Shown here: piece after piece, positions 11,115-22,926 of the stretch
Layout: every line of letters starts with the position of its first letter
Numbering within the stretch: position 1 is the stretch's first letter
Origin: Ascochyta rabiei
Taxonomy: Eukaryota; Ascomycota; Dothideomycetes; Pleosporales; Didymellaceae
Direction: 5' to 3'
Assembly: GCF_004011695.2 (NCBI RefSeq)
Contig: NC_082411.1
Location: 372,001 to 436,000, forward strand
DNA length: 64,000 nt
Notes under the pieces: generated by a model
What the model saw: only the letters and a program-made list of their open reading frames with translations
What the model was told of the DNA's origin: nothing
Database searches by the model: none
Program-made: the position numbers and the translations under genes

Positions 11115-12136
11115 TGTGAAGTGTGAGTATGTTGTGTATTGTAAAAGGGTATGGAAAAGGGTATGGAAAAGAGTTGGTGTGTGTTGGTTTGGTGTAAGAG
11201 GAGGTAAACAAAGGTATTTGTAGTGAAGAGTCTGTTTGCGTCGTGGTGGGGTGTTCATATGGAAAGAGGGATCGGACTGATGACGTCGCTACTCCGCCCC
11301 GCGTGTTACAGCCACGTGTGGCGACTTTCCGCACAAGTCGCGCAGCGAATCTTCACGAAGCCAATTGCGCACCATTTGACATGTGAACGGATGTGCGTAT
11401 TTTGTGCGGCACGCTTTCACTAAGCTCACTGCGTCCCTTGTTGCGAGCCGCGCAATCTGCACTGCCCAAGCTGAAGCTGTGGTTTGCCTGACCTCTGGGG
11501 CTCTACGCGTATTTTCTCAAGCGCTCTTCTACTACAGTATGCAAAGCCCACGAATACTTGTGCATACAGGGGTGGATCACAACGCACGAGCCGACAAGAA
11601 ACACTACAGCTGCCACGTCACTGTTACAACGGAGCGGAAACGTGTTGGCTTCTCCTATACAACATTCTCTACGAACAGCTGCTTACGCTGAAGCAACCCA
11701 GGGACTACAATGCGGTGTTAACTCTTGGGTCAGTATGCAGTTGGCGACGGCGAGGCGCAATTTAATACATACGCCACGTAATCTTACACTCGTTCCTAAG
11801 TCACAAGTACTCCCAGTCTACGTGACGGGAAAGCGTGCGTAGACTTGGGTCGACGCCAGAAAACTTTTCCGAACAAGCCAGACACGGCACGCGAAATCTT
11901 TGAATCACTTTTACAGGAAACACTTCGAAGTCAGGATAATAACGATGCACAAGCATTGGCGACGATAGAGTTCAACACGACTTGAAGGTTTGAACACTTG
12001 GGCGACACTGGTAGTTGGGATCTGATCTTTCACGTATTTCCCGTTTACAGCTGGGAGGTCTTGGATTCAATATCACAGAAGAAGAAAAGAGCAGTGACAG
12101 AACAATCACTCATATTCACAGAGGTAAATTGCGTAT
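11115..12136. other. Promoter of the RRM/metallothionein-like gene
   Basis: About 1 kb between two minus-strand genes. The part near 11115-11400 is the promoter and leader of the RRM gene, with a doubled GGGTATGGAAAA motif (11146-11170) and the heat shock element. The part near 12136 is 3' of the FGGY kinase gene. No gene is seen. Confidence 0.5.
11346..11360. promoter_or_regulatory. Perfect three-unit heat shock element
   Basis: GAA at 11347-11349, TTC at 11352-11354 and GAA at 11357-11359 match nGAAnnTTCnnGAAn exactly. It lies about 235 bp upstream of the RRM/metallothionein-like start and is followed at once by a CCAAT box. Nearby are CACGTG (11313-11318) and TGACGTCG (11281-11288). Regulation by HSF is inferred. 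Confidence 0.6.
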
Positions 12137-14081
12137 CTACTTGGCTTTGGCCCAGCCCTCAACCGCTGCATCTACCTCACTCCGGTATCTCTGCTGCCTC
12201 TCAATCTGCTCGAGGAAGACCTTGTATTTGGCTTCCAGCAGCTTTTTGACATTCTTATCCGCAATTGGCTTCACCGTCTTGCCAGGCTTGCTAAACCTGT
12301 CCATGATATCCCACAGGGGTTCGCTGTTACCATCCTTGTCGGTGCTCGCCGCCTTCGCACCAAGCATAGCAGCACCATGTACGACAGCGGCATGGACGTA
12401 TTTCGGAATGAGGACGGGCATGTTGCAAGCGGTAGCCACAAGTTGCATGAGAAGGCTGTTCTGGCACTGCGATCCAGACATGAAAATGGACGAGATGACG
12501 TGCCCAGAGTTGTTCATGGTCGACACGATCTGGTGAGTCTGTAGCGCAATGAACTCGAGCGTAGCGTAGTAGTACAATGCCAGACCGTCGAGACTCTTGT
12601 CAGAGCTGAGCCCGATGACTGAACCTTTCATGTTGGGGTCCGCGATGGGAGAGCGGTTGCCGAATAAGTCTCCATAGAAGAAGAAGTGTCGGCCTAGCCA
12701 TGAGATGTGTGGTGCCGACTCATTCTCGGCCATCTCGCGGAGATGCTCGTTCAGGTAGTCGTAGATGTTTGTGTTGAAGGTCTCCGCAACAGATGAAGCC
12801 TCGTTGAAAGCAGGATGCGTCTCGATAACGTGCTTGAGCAGCTCGCCTGTTGCGCTTTGACCGCCTTCTGCCATCCAGTAGTCAGGGAGCAGAACGTCTC
12901 TGTACGGTCCCCATACACCAGGTACGAAAACGGGGTCGCGAGACATGGCGAGATGGCAAGTCGATGTTCCGGCTACGGCAGCAAGGCGTGTGAAAGCTTG
13001 CTCAACATCGTTCTTTGCGTGGCCCATGTCAAGGGTATCTTCATCGAGCTTGACTTTAGCACCGACAGTGCCGATCCAGCCAGCGTAGGCATCGATGACG
13101 CCACTGCCAACTGCAACGCCAGGGTTGAGCCCCATCTCTGCGGCAGCCTTCTCGCTCAAAGTGCCGACAAGCTCACCGGCAGTGAGGTAGCGTCCATTCT
13201 GTTGTGCGTTAGCTGAGTTTCGCTCATCTAGTAGTGCAGGACAAACCACTTTGTCAACGCCTCCCATCCGTTTGAAGTTGTCTTCACACAAGTCTTCCAG
13301 GCCAATGTCTTTGAGGAAGTCCTCCTGCCAGCCCTTGACACTTCCATCAACACCCACAGGAACGAACCCTTGCTTGCAGACTACACTGCAGTAGCTTCGA
13401 GTATCGCTTCCGGTAGCCAGATGTGTAAGTGCGTCGCCCAGGTCGTAGAATTTGCAGCGATCAAACAGCTCCTTCGGCATGTTGTTCTTGAGCCACAAGA
13501 CCTTGGGAATTTCCATCTCAATGGACATCTTGCCTCCAACGTAGCGGAGCAGATTGTGATCGGTAGCGTTGATCTTCTCGGTCTCTTCGACGGGTCGGTG
13601 ATCGAGCCATAGAATGACGTTACGATCGTTGCCGTCTCTGTTGTCGAAGTGGGGACCAGTGACCGAGATGGGCTCGTCGGTATCCTCTGAGAAAACGGAT
13701 AGTGAGCAAGTAGCATCGAACCCGATACCGCGAATGGAGTCACGGTCGATGTTGTGCTGGTCCATTGCTCGGCGAACTGAAGAGCAAATACATCGCCATA
13801 TGTCTGTTGTTGATTGTTCCTGGTGGTGTGAGCTCTTGCTTTTGGAGGGGTGCAGTAGACGGTAGTACATAGTAACCGGTCTGTGGCTGCCACAATCCAA
13901 TGTTCTCCGAGGCCAGTCCGACGATATCACCCTGATCATTCATAATGCAAGCTCTAGCACTGCCCGTACCAACGTCAATACCGATGTAGTGGTCGACATG
14001 TGGGCGAATCTCGTTGCGTGGGTCGGTCATTTGGCGCGACGGCTGCCGTGAGTTCTGCCTGAAAGGAATTGTACCAGCCAT
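12137..14081 (-). CDS. FGGY-family pentulose (D-ribulose-type) kinase
   Basis: Three exons on the minus strand: 13869-14081, 13247-13819 and 12137-13198, giving 615 residues, the expected length. The second intron (13199-13246) is 48 bp, stop-free and a multiple of three, but has GTTTGT and a GCTAAC branch site, and removing it joins DKV to NGRYLTAGE as in homologues. The phosphate-binding N-lobe shows YIGIDVGTGSARACI; ILWLDHRP and VHGAAMLGA are FGGY landmarks. The closest well-known relatives are yeast YDR109C and human FGGY, which phosphorylate ribulose-type sugars in the cytosol. The exact substrate cannot be told. The 607 bp to the divergent EMC10-like gene is probably a shared promoter. 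Confidence 0.85.
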
Positions 14082-14688
14082 CGTGATGGATCAGAAGCCA
14101 GTAAAAGAGCGGGCGTAAATGTAGAAGAAAAAGGTGTGTTCGGAAAGATGAATTCACTGGGAGCTCTCTCTCAGAGAGTGTTGAGAATATTGTACAGCTC
14201 CCGCTGCGTGATGAGCTCATAGCTATCATGGTCCTTAGCAGTAGCACCATGGTGGGGGCGGGGCAATTGCAAGGCATGGTGCTCCTCAGCATTCCAGCAA
14301 TAAGACCGAGATTCGCTTTCGTGCCCAACGACAGCGCTCTTGATTATCTGGACTTTTGCCAGAACGGCTGGGGAATTGTGGAGATCGTGAGACCCCGGGC
14401 CCACCTATTTTGGCATCCCGGGTGTTGTTGGCTGGAAGCAACGCCACCGAGCAAGACCCATCATCGAATGGGCGCTTGTCACGGAGGCATTCGGAGCATC
14501 GCCGAGACTCTACACAATTCCATGTTCCCGTCTCGACGCGCGCTGACGTGACAGCGTGGAGGGAAAGGCGCGGGACAGACTGAGAGCTCAAGCTGCTCAT
14601 AAACGTTAGTCAGCTGGGCTCGGACCAACATCTCTCGCATCCGACACAGCACATCCATACCAGCATCAACTACGCACCATCAGCCGCC
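14082..14688. promoter_or_regulatory. Divergent promoter region between FGGY kinase and EMC10-like gene
   Basis: 607 bp between two gene starts on opposite strands. No ORF here is supported. It should hold both promoters; I recognise no strong factor site. Confidence 0.5.
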
Positions 14689-15298
14689 ATGTTGCTTGCG
14701 AGACTTCTCCTACTACCGTTCGCGGTCGCGTCCACCGTCACCCTCTTTGTCTCGTCCGTGCCAGTCTCCGAAGACACCGCCGTCATCCCATCCGCGATCC
14801 CCCTCGCACAGATCGAGTTCGATGCAGACCAATCCGTAGGCACGTTAGCGTCGTATACACCGCCAACCGGTTCCTACTCAGCAGATCACCTTCTTTGCGT
14901 TGGCCTTACAGACCCCAAGACCGGATCATGGCGGGGCATTGTCACGTCAGCGGCCAGCTTCGCAGACAAGTACCACAAGAAGTTCGTTGTTCACGTTGAC
15001 GACAAGGGCGAGCCGTATCACGTAGGCTTTGGGACGAGCGCAAGGGGTACTGGGGAGGAAGTGGAGGTCGAGATTGTCAAGAGGAGCCCTGGTCCCAAGC
15101 CAGTGCTGAACAAGCCCATTGTGCTGAACGCTGAGGGCAAGCTGGAGAGTAAGGAGCCCGAGAAGACGTTCTTACAGAAGTATGTATCAAAGCCAACGAC
15201 AGAGGAAGGATACGCACTTACATATCTGCAGGTACTGGTGGGCGATTGCAATCTTCGTCGTGGTGCAGCTCGTGTCAAGTGGAGGAGATGGCAAATAG
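14689..15298 (+). CDS. Probable ER membrane protein complex subunit 10
   Basis: Two exons, 14689-15179 and 15232-15298, giving 185 residues. The protein has a signal peptide (about residues 1-20, LLARLLLLPFAVAS), a lumenal beta-rich domain and one C-terminal membrane segment coded by the second exon (YWWAIAIFVVVQLV) followed by a Gly-rich tail. Splicing is needed: without it the frame runs on into nonsense and loses the membrane segment. Length, topology and the Lys-Tyr-Trp-Trp entry to the membrane segment fit fungal EMC10, part of the ER membrane protein insertase complex. Sequence identity in EMC10 is low between fungi, so the name is moderately sure; topology is seen directly. Confidence 0.68.
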
Positions 15299-15680
15299 AT
15301 ACCCACAACACAAGCAATGACAATGTGTTATTGAAAACGAGACGGAAATCCGCATGCCTTCGATCCGATGGCGCCCTGGGCCACAGAGCTCCAGGAGGTA
15401 CACGAGGGTTACAAAACGAAGCGAACGCTCCAAACTCACTGCACCATACGACCACAAATCGGGATCAGAGGGAGACTGAGCGAGTGCAACATCCATGACG
15501 TTCCATCGGAGTCTAAGCATGCTTATATTCTTTGCAACCATGATCCCTGCTTGGGCAGCTGATGCAAATCGTGTGATGCTGCGTGCTGCTCGTATCTCCG
15601 GGCATGCCAAAAGGGTCCATGTGCTCCGTTGTCCATAGTAGGGTATCGTACATAAGTATCAAGTGTAGGTAATTCAACGT
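15299..15680. other. Convergent 3' region
   Basis: 382 bp between the 3' ends of the EMC10-like and RRM genes. Nothing beyond likely 3' untranslated sequence is seen. Confidence 0.5.
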
Positions 15681-16567
15681 CTAGTAACGTCTGCGGGGGC
15701 CTCGTGGCGGGTCCCTGCGACCGCCCTCACTAAAACCGTATCTCCCGTCCTGGAAGCTTCCATTGCGGGCACCGTCGACCTCCATATCGTCAAGAACTTG
15801 GGTAGCGCGAGCAGGCGGTGGTCGAGAGTGAGCAAGGGCATTGCTTGATGGTGCTTCCTTCATGTATACGTAGAGAGTCCTGCCATCAGCCTGGGCAAGA
15901 GTCAATTTTGTGACTTCTTCATACTTGGACTAACACATACCTTCTGGTTGTTGAATGTCGCTATAACGTTCTCAGCACCCTCCCTAGTTGCAAACTGAAG
16001 CTCCACCATGACTGTGGGTGCAGCAGTCAGTAGTCTGCAGCCGAGTGTCTCTCCTCCGTGGGGCGATAGGACAGCCTCGATATCAGAGGCTGTTGTACCA
16101 GGTGCGAAGTTGCTTGCAATGACTGTGAAGGGACCGGTGCTCGCGACGCCCTTAATGCTGAATCCAGGTGCACTATCGCTGCGCCCATTCGCATTCTTGT
16201 TCAGGACAGAGGCGAACTTGTCGTAGGTTCGGCTGTTGCGGTCGATCTGAGAGGCGGAAGCTGTGCGGCCCAGTTTCGCAGCTCTGGCAGGCGGTCCGTT
16301 GGGGTTATTGACCTTGTGCAGATCATGTTGCCATTTCCCATCGATGTTGCCAGATGGTTTCGCTGATGCTGAGCGGCCCTTCTGGACGCCAGCGCCTCCA
16401 CTTATGCGACTCAGCAGGGTTGGCTTCTCTGAGTTCTGCCGTGACTTTGCGCCAGAGCCAGACGTTGGCGTCCCTGTGCGGCCGCGAGAGCCTAAGAATT
16501 GCTGCGCGAGATTCTCGTTCTTCTTCTTCTCTCGCGAATCCTTGACGAAGCTGGCGAAGTCGGCCAT
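15681..16567 (-). CDS. RRM-domain RNA-binding protein
   Basis: Two exons on the minus strand, 15941-16567 and 15681-15890, giving 278 residues. The intron (15891-15940) has a GTATGT donor and a CTAAC-like motif and splits the RRM itself, joining NNQK to ADGRTLYVYMKE. The N-terminus is basic and coiled (ADFASFVKDSREKKKNENLAQQF) and is followed by a Ser/Gly/Lys-rich linker. One RRM covers about residues 150-225. The tail is Arg/Gly-rich and ends RRDPPRGPRRRY, as in mRNA-binding proteins of the ALY/Yra1/Mlo3 type. That likeness is loose; the safest name is RRM protein of unknown target. Confidence 0.72.
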
Positions 16568-18251
16568 TGTGCGTAGCGCTAGTAAATCGAGTAGCCGCGA
16601 TAACTGTTGTGGGTGGGTGTCGGCGCGCAAGTCAACCTCGGAGCGCTGTCAGCGCGTCAAGGTGAAGGAGCTGGAGCGGCGCGCACGGTTCGCCGGAGGT
16701 CAGGCGCCGACTGCCGCAGCCGCTAACGGCTCCTTCTTAAATCTTCGAGCTGCAGCTTCTTCTGCACAACACAACAGCACATGAGGTAAGTCACATTCCC
16801 GCTCCTTCTTTCCACACCTTTTATGAGGAACATACGTGTCGCCCCTATCATACATGTAATATGGTGATCCGACCACTCAAGCCAAACGAGATGACTGAAT
16901 TATTCAAAATATCCAAACTATTTTTTTCTTCGAAACCTTAAGTGCAGAGCTTTCGCTAACTTTACCAAGCTGCTTGACAGATACGACGCTGGTCGTCCCG
17001 AACGAATCATGAGACTGTAGTCCATGCGCGCACGTCGCGCAGCTCGGTTGCCCCGTTATCGTAGCCCAGCAGAGCGCGTCCATTGAAGCTCGAACCGTTG
17101 GATCACGGTGGCAGTTGGGCGTCGCTGGGCTACGTCGGGTCAAATCACGTTAGTCTACACCCCGACACACCCTCCATACCCTTTTCAATGATGAACAACC
17201 TATACTATCAAATGCCGACTTTTCGTGGGGAACAAACAAGTTCGATTACCTGATATATCTTCCACATTCACGCTCAGTACCAATCTTGTGCGACGTGCGC
17301 GACACTGACACCGATGCAGAATCGAAGACTGCTTGCTGCCTTCCTCACTCTCTTGGCCAACAGCCTGTGTTGTCTTAGGTATGTTGATCGCTGACTTTCT
17401 TTCGTCACTCTTGCATGATGCTACAAATTACTCCATGCTAACGCCTATGGCCTTCGGGCTGATGCTGGATAATACGTAATGCTTTTCATCTTTCATCTGA
17501 TTTGCTCTCATGACTATGGTCTTGTCAATACAGCGATTGTCGATCTTGACTGACACTTCGCAACAGTTTTTGTCCCTTGCGCTTGCTGCATGTATTGCAG
17601 TCATAGATGACTGTCCTTCAGTAAGTGACGGGTCCGTGTTTTGGGGGAGTGTGAGGTGTACAGCAGATCTTAGGAAATATATCAGTGCATCATGCACTTT
17701 GCTTTTATTTTGTATACTGTGACGACCTCTTCGGCGACTCCGTGGCTGTTTCCGCCCGTAAGCCCTGCGCTTCCGCATGACGTTGCAGTAGTTTGGAGAA
17801 CTGGTGTCGTACAGAGCGGACCAGGCGTCAGACCCACTCAAGTATGAGGTATGTATCTCACCCTCACATGGCGGTCTTGATGACTGATCGTCGAATCAAG
17901 TCCAGCATCAGCGCTTTCGTGCATGCATGCAGACTAGTTCTCAAACCAGCGTTGAAATCTCGCCGACACCAACGCTATGGCAGTTCGCCCTTGGATACTC
18001 AGCTGGTCAAGGTCTTGACGCTCGGTCACTCCTTCCTTCATTGTCAAGACAGCTCGTCAATATAGCTAGCGCTTACCAGCCCTCTGGGTTAAAGAACATT
18101 CCCACTTCACTACGAACTTCCTTTTTAGCACCATCGAACCACTACGATCTGCTCACTTGCAGTCCTTGACTCTTTTACTCCATCGTCCAATGTGCATTTA
18201 CTGCCGCTGCAGATCTACAATATTACGGTTGCAGGGTATCACCAGCACTAA
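16568..18251. other. Gene-free divergent region
   Basis: 1.68 kb between divergent genes. No supported gene. It contains the 75-bp inverted-repeat segment at 17060-17134 and a short ATG frame at 17314 that starts like a signal peptide but stops after 26 codons. Confidence 0.5.
17060..17134. repeat. 11-bp perfect inverted repeat with 53-bp loop
   Basis: CGTAGCCCAGC at 17060-17070 is mirrored by GCTGGGCTACG at 17124-17134. The total length, 75 nt, is tRNA-like, but there is no proper B box (GGTTCGANNCC), so it is not called a tRNA. A small structured RNA or a fortuitous hairpin are both possible. Confidence 0.6.
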
Positions 18252-20290
18252 ATGCACGCGCAAGACAGCCATGGAGACAGCGCTCTTACCGACCGGCCGG
18301 CCGCCAAGAGACGGTCGAGGCATCCCGCTAAGTTCATGTTCATTGACTCGAGCAATGGGGGTGTGAACGCAAAACCGGATCGAGTCGTTAGATCCTTTGT
18401 CATGAAATCGGTACGGAACAAGAAAACCTGGAGTACACGACCAAAGAGTCCCAGAGAGGAGGAGTACACAGAGACGCTGCCTTTGAGATTCTCAGCCCAA
18501 CAGACTAATGTTCAGCCCCAACACACTTCCGCCATGGCAGCGTGGGACCCACAGAACTGTCGTGAGGACTCTTTATGGGATAGCTCGCCTCTTGCGTCAC
18601 CAGCTAGCAGTGGCTGCATGTGCGATAGTCCATCATCGGGTTACGCAAGCCCTTTCCGTGAACGCTACTTTTCGGAATGTCCGTACAACTTCCAGGTAGA
18701 TGGACAGACAAAGTTGGCAATCCGCGATGGATTCGATGTTGGCTTTACGAGGTCCTTCGATTGCTTATCTGTTTCTCTGGACTCACACACGCAACGGCTT
18801 CTTCATCAGTGTGAGTGAACTGACGTCTCCTGTACCTTATAGCTGTTGACGTTGGTTCCAGTTGTTGAAGGGTCAGCTCCAAGGCTCGTACCAGTGGATC
18901 TCTACAGGTCCTCTTCTTTAGCCGCCACAGACTGGATCGCTAGATGTGTTCAAAGTCCGAATGGTGCGCCCTATATATATGCAGCCCTTACGGCATCTGC
19001 ACGGGCGGTTGGACTTAGCTCCGAAGCCTACAAGTGGCGAGCCATTACCGAAGTGAACAAGTTATTGTCAAACCCAAAAACCAGTACTGATGACACAACT
19101 ATCGCTGCTGTCCTGATGTTGCTGGCTTTGGAAGAGTCTGGTCTTGCAGACCCAAGACGATGGGGCAGTGACAGAGAGTGGAGTGCGTCTATAAACGATG
19201 CTCATCTAAACGGACTAAGGACGATGATAGGTCAAAGAGGTGGTCTTGCGGCACTAGGTGCTAACCGTTGCTTGCAGGTCTTCATTCTAATGTAAGTCAG
19301 CTACAAACCTCAGGAACCTAGTTCTAGCACAGATGAGCACGCTCTTTGACTGGTCGCTCCTTCCATCTACACGCGCCACATCTGCTAATGGTTGCGTTCA
19401 GGCATAGTGTTGCTCAGTCTATCACCACTTTTAAGCGCCCTTACGCCTTACTACTCAATCCTATGGGTCGGATTGAGAACTATGTCTTGGTTTCTCAACA
19501 CTCACAGTCCTGGGCCTCTTTATCGACATCCATCGAAAACCTAAACTTAGATGATGCACTTTTTGATGTAATTCATAGCGTCCATCTCTTCACTTCAGAC
19601 CTCACCAGCTGGTACAACACCGGACACGCCATCCATCCACTGGATCCCTTTGAACTACAAAAGCACGCCTGTCTACTGATGTACCGACTCTTCGACTGGT
19701 ATCAGCTCGGCGAAGAGTCCAAAATAGCTGGTCGGCCGGGCAGGAAACCATTCGACCAGAGTATCTGCCTTGCACATCTAATCTACCTGAGCGTTGCGGT
19801 CGAGCCGCATACTCATTCCTTCGGATCTCGTCTCTCGATGACCGTCGTAAAGCTCCGACAAGCTCTGCAGCGCGTCTCAATATTGCACTGGGTAAACTTA
19901 CCGGAACTGTTCTTCTGGACACTCACTATGGGCGCGTTGGGTGCGAAGGGCCTACCCCAATCACAGCAGAGTTGCGCGTCAGAGTTTGCTTTCTTTGTGC
20001 AGTACTCTCAGCTCTCTTCCGTGTCGAGAGGACACAATGCGTTTGTATCTGCCGACGATCTACTCCAACGAATGCAACATTGTCCATGGATCTCTTCGGT
20101 GTTTGATGCCCACGCAAGGCGGCTGTGGGTGCAGATGGGGCTTTGCAGGACAGATATTACAAACTTGTTCGATTCAAGCAGCGAAGAAGAAGAGGCGATG
20201 GTGGGCGATGAGCACGCCGTGGGTCAATCGACTACAGCAAGGTTCTTTCCTGCGTTAAAGTCTACGTCAAAGAAGTCGAGCCCAAAGTAG
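18252..20290 (+). CDS. Fungal-specific transcription factor lacking a visible zinc cluster
   Basis: Three exons, 18252-18810, 18862-19291 and 19402-20290, give 625 residues. The N-terminus has a basic stretch (AAKRRSRHPAKFMFIDSS) followed by VRSFVMKSVRNKK, a pattern common in Pezizomycotina proteins that keep the C-terminal fungal transcription factor region but have no Zn2Cys6 cluster. The helical middle (YIYAALTASARAVG, DDTTIAAVLMLLALEE, LRTMIGQRGGLAALG) is typical of the Fungal_trans_2 homology region. The protein ends in an acidic SSSEEEEAM segment. Likely nuclear regulator; target genes unknown. The 110-bp second intron is long for this window, but its donor GTAAGT and acceptor TTCAG restore frame. 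Confidence 0.72.
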
Positions 20291-21534
20291 ATATATTTTC
20301 TGCAACTTTAGATGTATAAATGAGACTCCGACTTACCTTCCAAACCATCCGTCGAAAGTTTTCAATTCAGGTGAGACCTTGGGTACTATATTCCAACAGA
20401 GAAGAGGTTGATGCTCTCAGATGGCTAGTCAAGCTGAGCAAATAAAGTGTGGACAGCCAGTGGATGACTAGATGTTCACATCTCCGACTCGTAACTTTGC
20501 AACTTCTTCTCAAACCCCCCTCTGGATTCCCAAGCAGTCCGACATGACACACAAGTGGAAACTCGAAGCTCACAAGACCGCAATGCACGACATGAGCATC
20601 CAAGCACCAACGGCACATACCTCTAATCAACGCCACCATTAAACAAGAAATCACCACGACCCAAGCTCGACCCAGTCTTCCGCTGCACGACCAAAATCCA
20701 CGCCGACAGAGATCGGCAGATGGGTGATGCGAGTAAAACAACTGAGCAGTGTATTGAAGCCTAAACCCTCGAACAGAGCTCCTGGTATCCTCAATGCGCA
20801 TCTCTACCAATAGCGGCAGTTATTCAGGTTTTCTCATCACATGACTAAGCGATGTATACGCGCAGTTGCGCGTTTAGTCTCGCGGACGTGGAGGTTTGCA
20901 GTGCCTGGCATGGCACCTCCACGCCGTGTCAGTAGTGATCTGGAGGTTTTCCATCCGGCGGCGAGATACGGTGGTGGCTCGGTGAGACGTGTGTATGTGG
21001 TATAGTATGCTTGATCGAGGACGGGTAAGTAGGGCGGTGTCTCAGTAGCAACATGCGTGTCCGGGCAGGGGCTGGCAGAGGAATCCTGCTGCTTTGAGCA
21101 CGCCGGCCGCGCTGGAGGCGACAGGTGGTCGCGGAGGGCGGCAAGATCGGCCACCGTTGAGCACAGAGATGCAATGATGCTGTTCAATCCATGTTCACCT
21201 CACCGTCGCCGTCGCGGTCAAAACTGGGTTTTTCCTCGCCTGCCAGTCCTTCTTCCTTGTCCCACAACCTACACTGCGCTTGCGCGGTTGCAGGCAATCG
21301 CGCAAGTCAGTGAGTGAGGTTCTTCGTGGGGTCCCGTCGGGGACGGTTTCCCCCTTTTGACTACCAAGTCATATTTCCAGCAATGTCCCTATTTGAGGTG
21401 CACTGTAGCCCGGATCAACGAAAACTACTTCCGGTTATTTGATTGTTCTGCATTCCGGACGACCTTTACGTCAAACCATGTCGCTTCTCAGCGTCGCTCT
21501 GGACGCCGAGTCCACATCCAAACCCGTGGGGAAT

Positions 21535-21556
21535 CTCCCGCGTTGCAGGAAAGAGG
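21535..21556 (+). repeat. Partial copy of dispersed CGCGTTGCAG repeat
   Basis: CTCCCGCGTTGCAGGAAAG is close to the copies at 29709-29739 and, in reverse, at 29096-29124 and 29902-29932. Confidence 0.45.
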
Positions 21557-22312
21557 ATGATGTCGATAGGGAAGGCAGGGCCGAGCTTGAAAAGGAGGTC
21601 GAGACTGAAGGAAACCCAGTTGGTGAGAAAAGATAACATGGAGGTCAGTGATCATGCAGCGATATGAGCCTGGTGTCCGTGATATCGAAGGGTTGGGACC
21701 CTATGGCAATGGACTTTGGAGCTGAGGAGAACACAACGTAGGAAGGTATACTTCAGCAATCACTTCACTCCCTAGATTCTGCCCGCACGTGTGGTGACTG
21801 CGTCCCTCGAAGTTCAAACTGCATTTTGACGGCTGTGCAGATGAGCTGTTACATAGGTACACACAACAAATACGCGGCTTTCTGCTTTTGCTACTTTGTG
21901 CTTTTACTTCTTCGTGAAACAGCGAAGCTTCGTGGGGCCAAACGCGGGGGCCAAAGCTCCGTACTACATGAAGCTCGTCAGTTGCCAAGGTCAAATTATC
22001 AAGGGCAGTGCAGATGCTTCGGCAATATGCTCGGAGGATAGCCTGAAATTCTGCAACCACGATGGCGTGTCAGGCGCATCAGGCAACAGGCGTCTTCGTT
22101 GCCTACAACAGGCATTTAGGGAGCCATCGCGTGTTTTCTGCCGAACGGCACCCGACGAGACAAGCAAGTGCTTGCATGTCACTTCTTGCTGGCTCAGGTA
22201 CAGGTGGAGCCAGGACTGGGGCCGCTCGAGCAGCATAACGAAGCGAAATGAAGCCGCAGCGGTTCTTAGGTTTCAGCGCATTGACGGAAAGGAAAGGAGA
22301 GGAAACATGGCA

Positions 22313-22340
22313 GGCTCTCGGACGGCAGAAAAAGCGGGCT
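22313..22340 (+). repeat. Degenerate copy of dispersed repeat
   Basis: GGCTCTCG, then GGCAGAAAAAGCGGGCT, follows the same order as the clearer copies near 29.1-29.9 kb. Translated, the minus strand of 29902-29932 and this copy share GSR-x-AEKAGY. Confidence 0.4.
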
Positions 22341-22650
22341 ACAAGCTGACGATCCTTGATCATAACACATAATACAGGGGTTGTTCCATGCTATTCTCCA
22401 ATCTTATATATAAACAGGTTAAAGTGATCTCCCCAACAAAGCCCCTGTAAGCCCTGAAATAAGTGCCAGATAGCTGATAAAACTCGCCGCTACCTGCCTA
22501 TCTGCTTGAGACAAATTAATCAGCCCTGTAGCGGGCGCACCAGACGTGTAAAGTTGTCGTTTTCTGGCCGTGCACCCTCTAGCGTCAACTCTCAGCTATA
22601 CTGACGTCCTACACCGCCTGTAGCGGCCCTATATTGTTCCGGTAATCTGC

Positions 22651-22705
22651 TCCTGTAAACTCCTGTAAAAAGCTTTACAGGTCCTGTACAGGCTCGCTAC
22701 AGGTT
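22651..22705. repeat. Cluster of CCTGTA/TACAGG inverted motifs
   Basis: CCTGTAAAAAGCTTTACAGG at 22662-22681 is an 8-bp perfect stem with a 4-base loop. The perfect palindrome CCTGTACAGG follows at 22683-22692, and more half-sites lie on both sides. The cluster sits about 230-550 bp upstream of the Helitron frame and could be a regulatory or protein-binding site (inference). Confidence 0.6.
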
Positions 22706-22926
22706 CGTATGGCCCGTCCACGGCGTGTTCTAGCCCCCCCCCCCTCCAGTCTTTTCCCTAGCCGTCAGCCAGCCATCATCCCAAGTATTTTGCAGCAGCT
22801 GTAGGACCTATCTCCCATCTGCTAACTTCCGCCGCAACCGGATAGGGGGCGTCTACCAGCCATGTAGCAACTGCAGTGCCGTAACTACTACCTCCCCCTC
22901 TCTCTGATTACGCTTACAGTCAGTAG

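Larger units (their letters stand above)
20291..22400. other. Gene-poor left flank of the Helitron
   Basis: About 2.1 kb with no supported gene. It holds two partial copies of the short repeat described at 29096-29932 (21535-21556 and 22313-22340) and a stretch near 21064-21080 resembling 29934-29950. Confidence 0.5.

Noticed and set aside
17060..17134. tRNA gene
   Set aside because: Length fits, but no B box and no cloverleaf with a 7-bp acceptor stem and normal loops.
17314..17394. Small secreted protein starting MQNRRLLAAFLTLLANSLCC
   Set aside because: Signal-peptide-like start, but it stops after 26 codons and I could not find a convincing spliced continuation.
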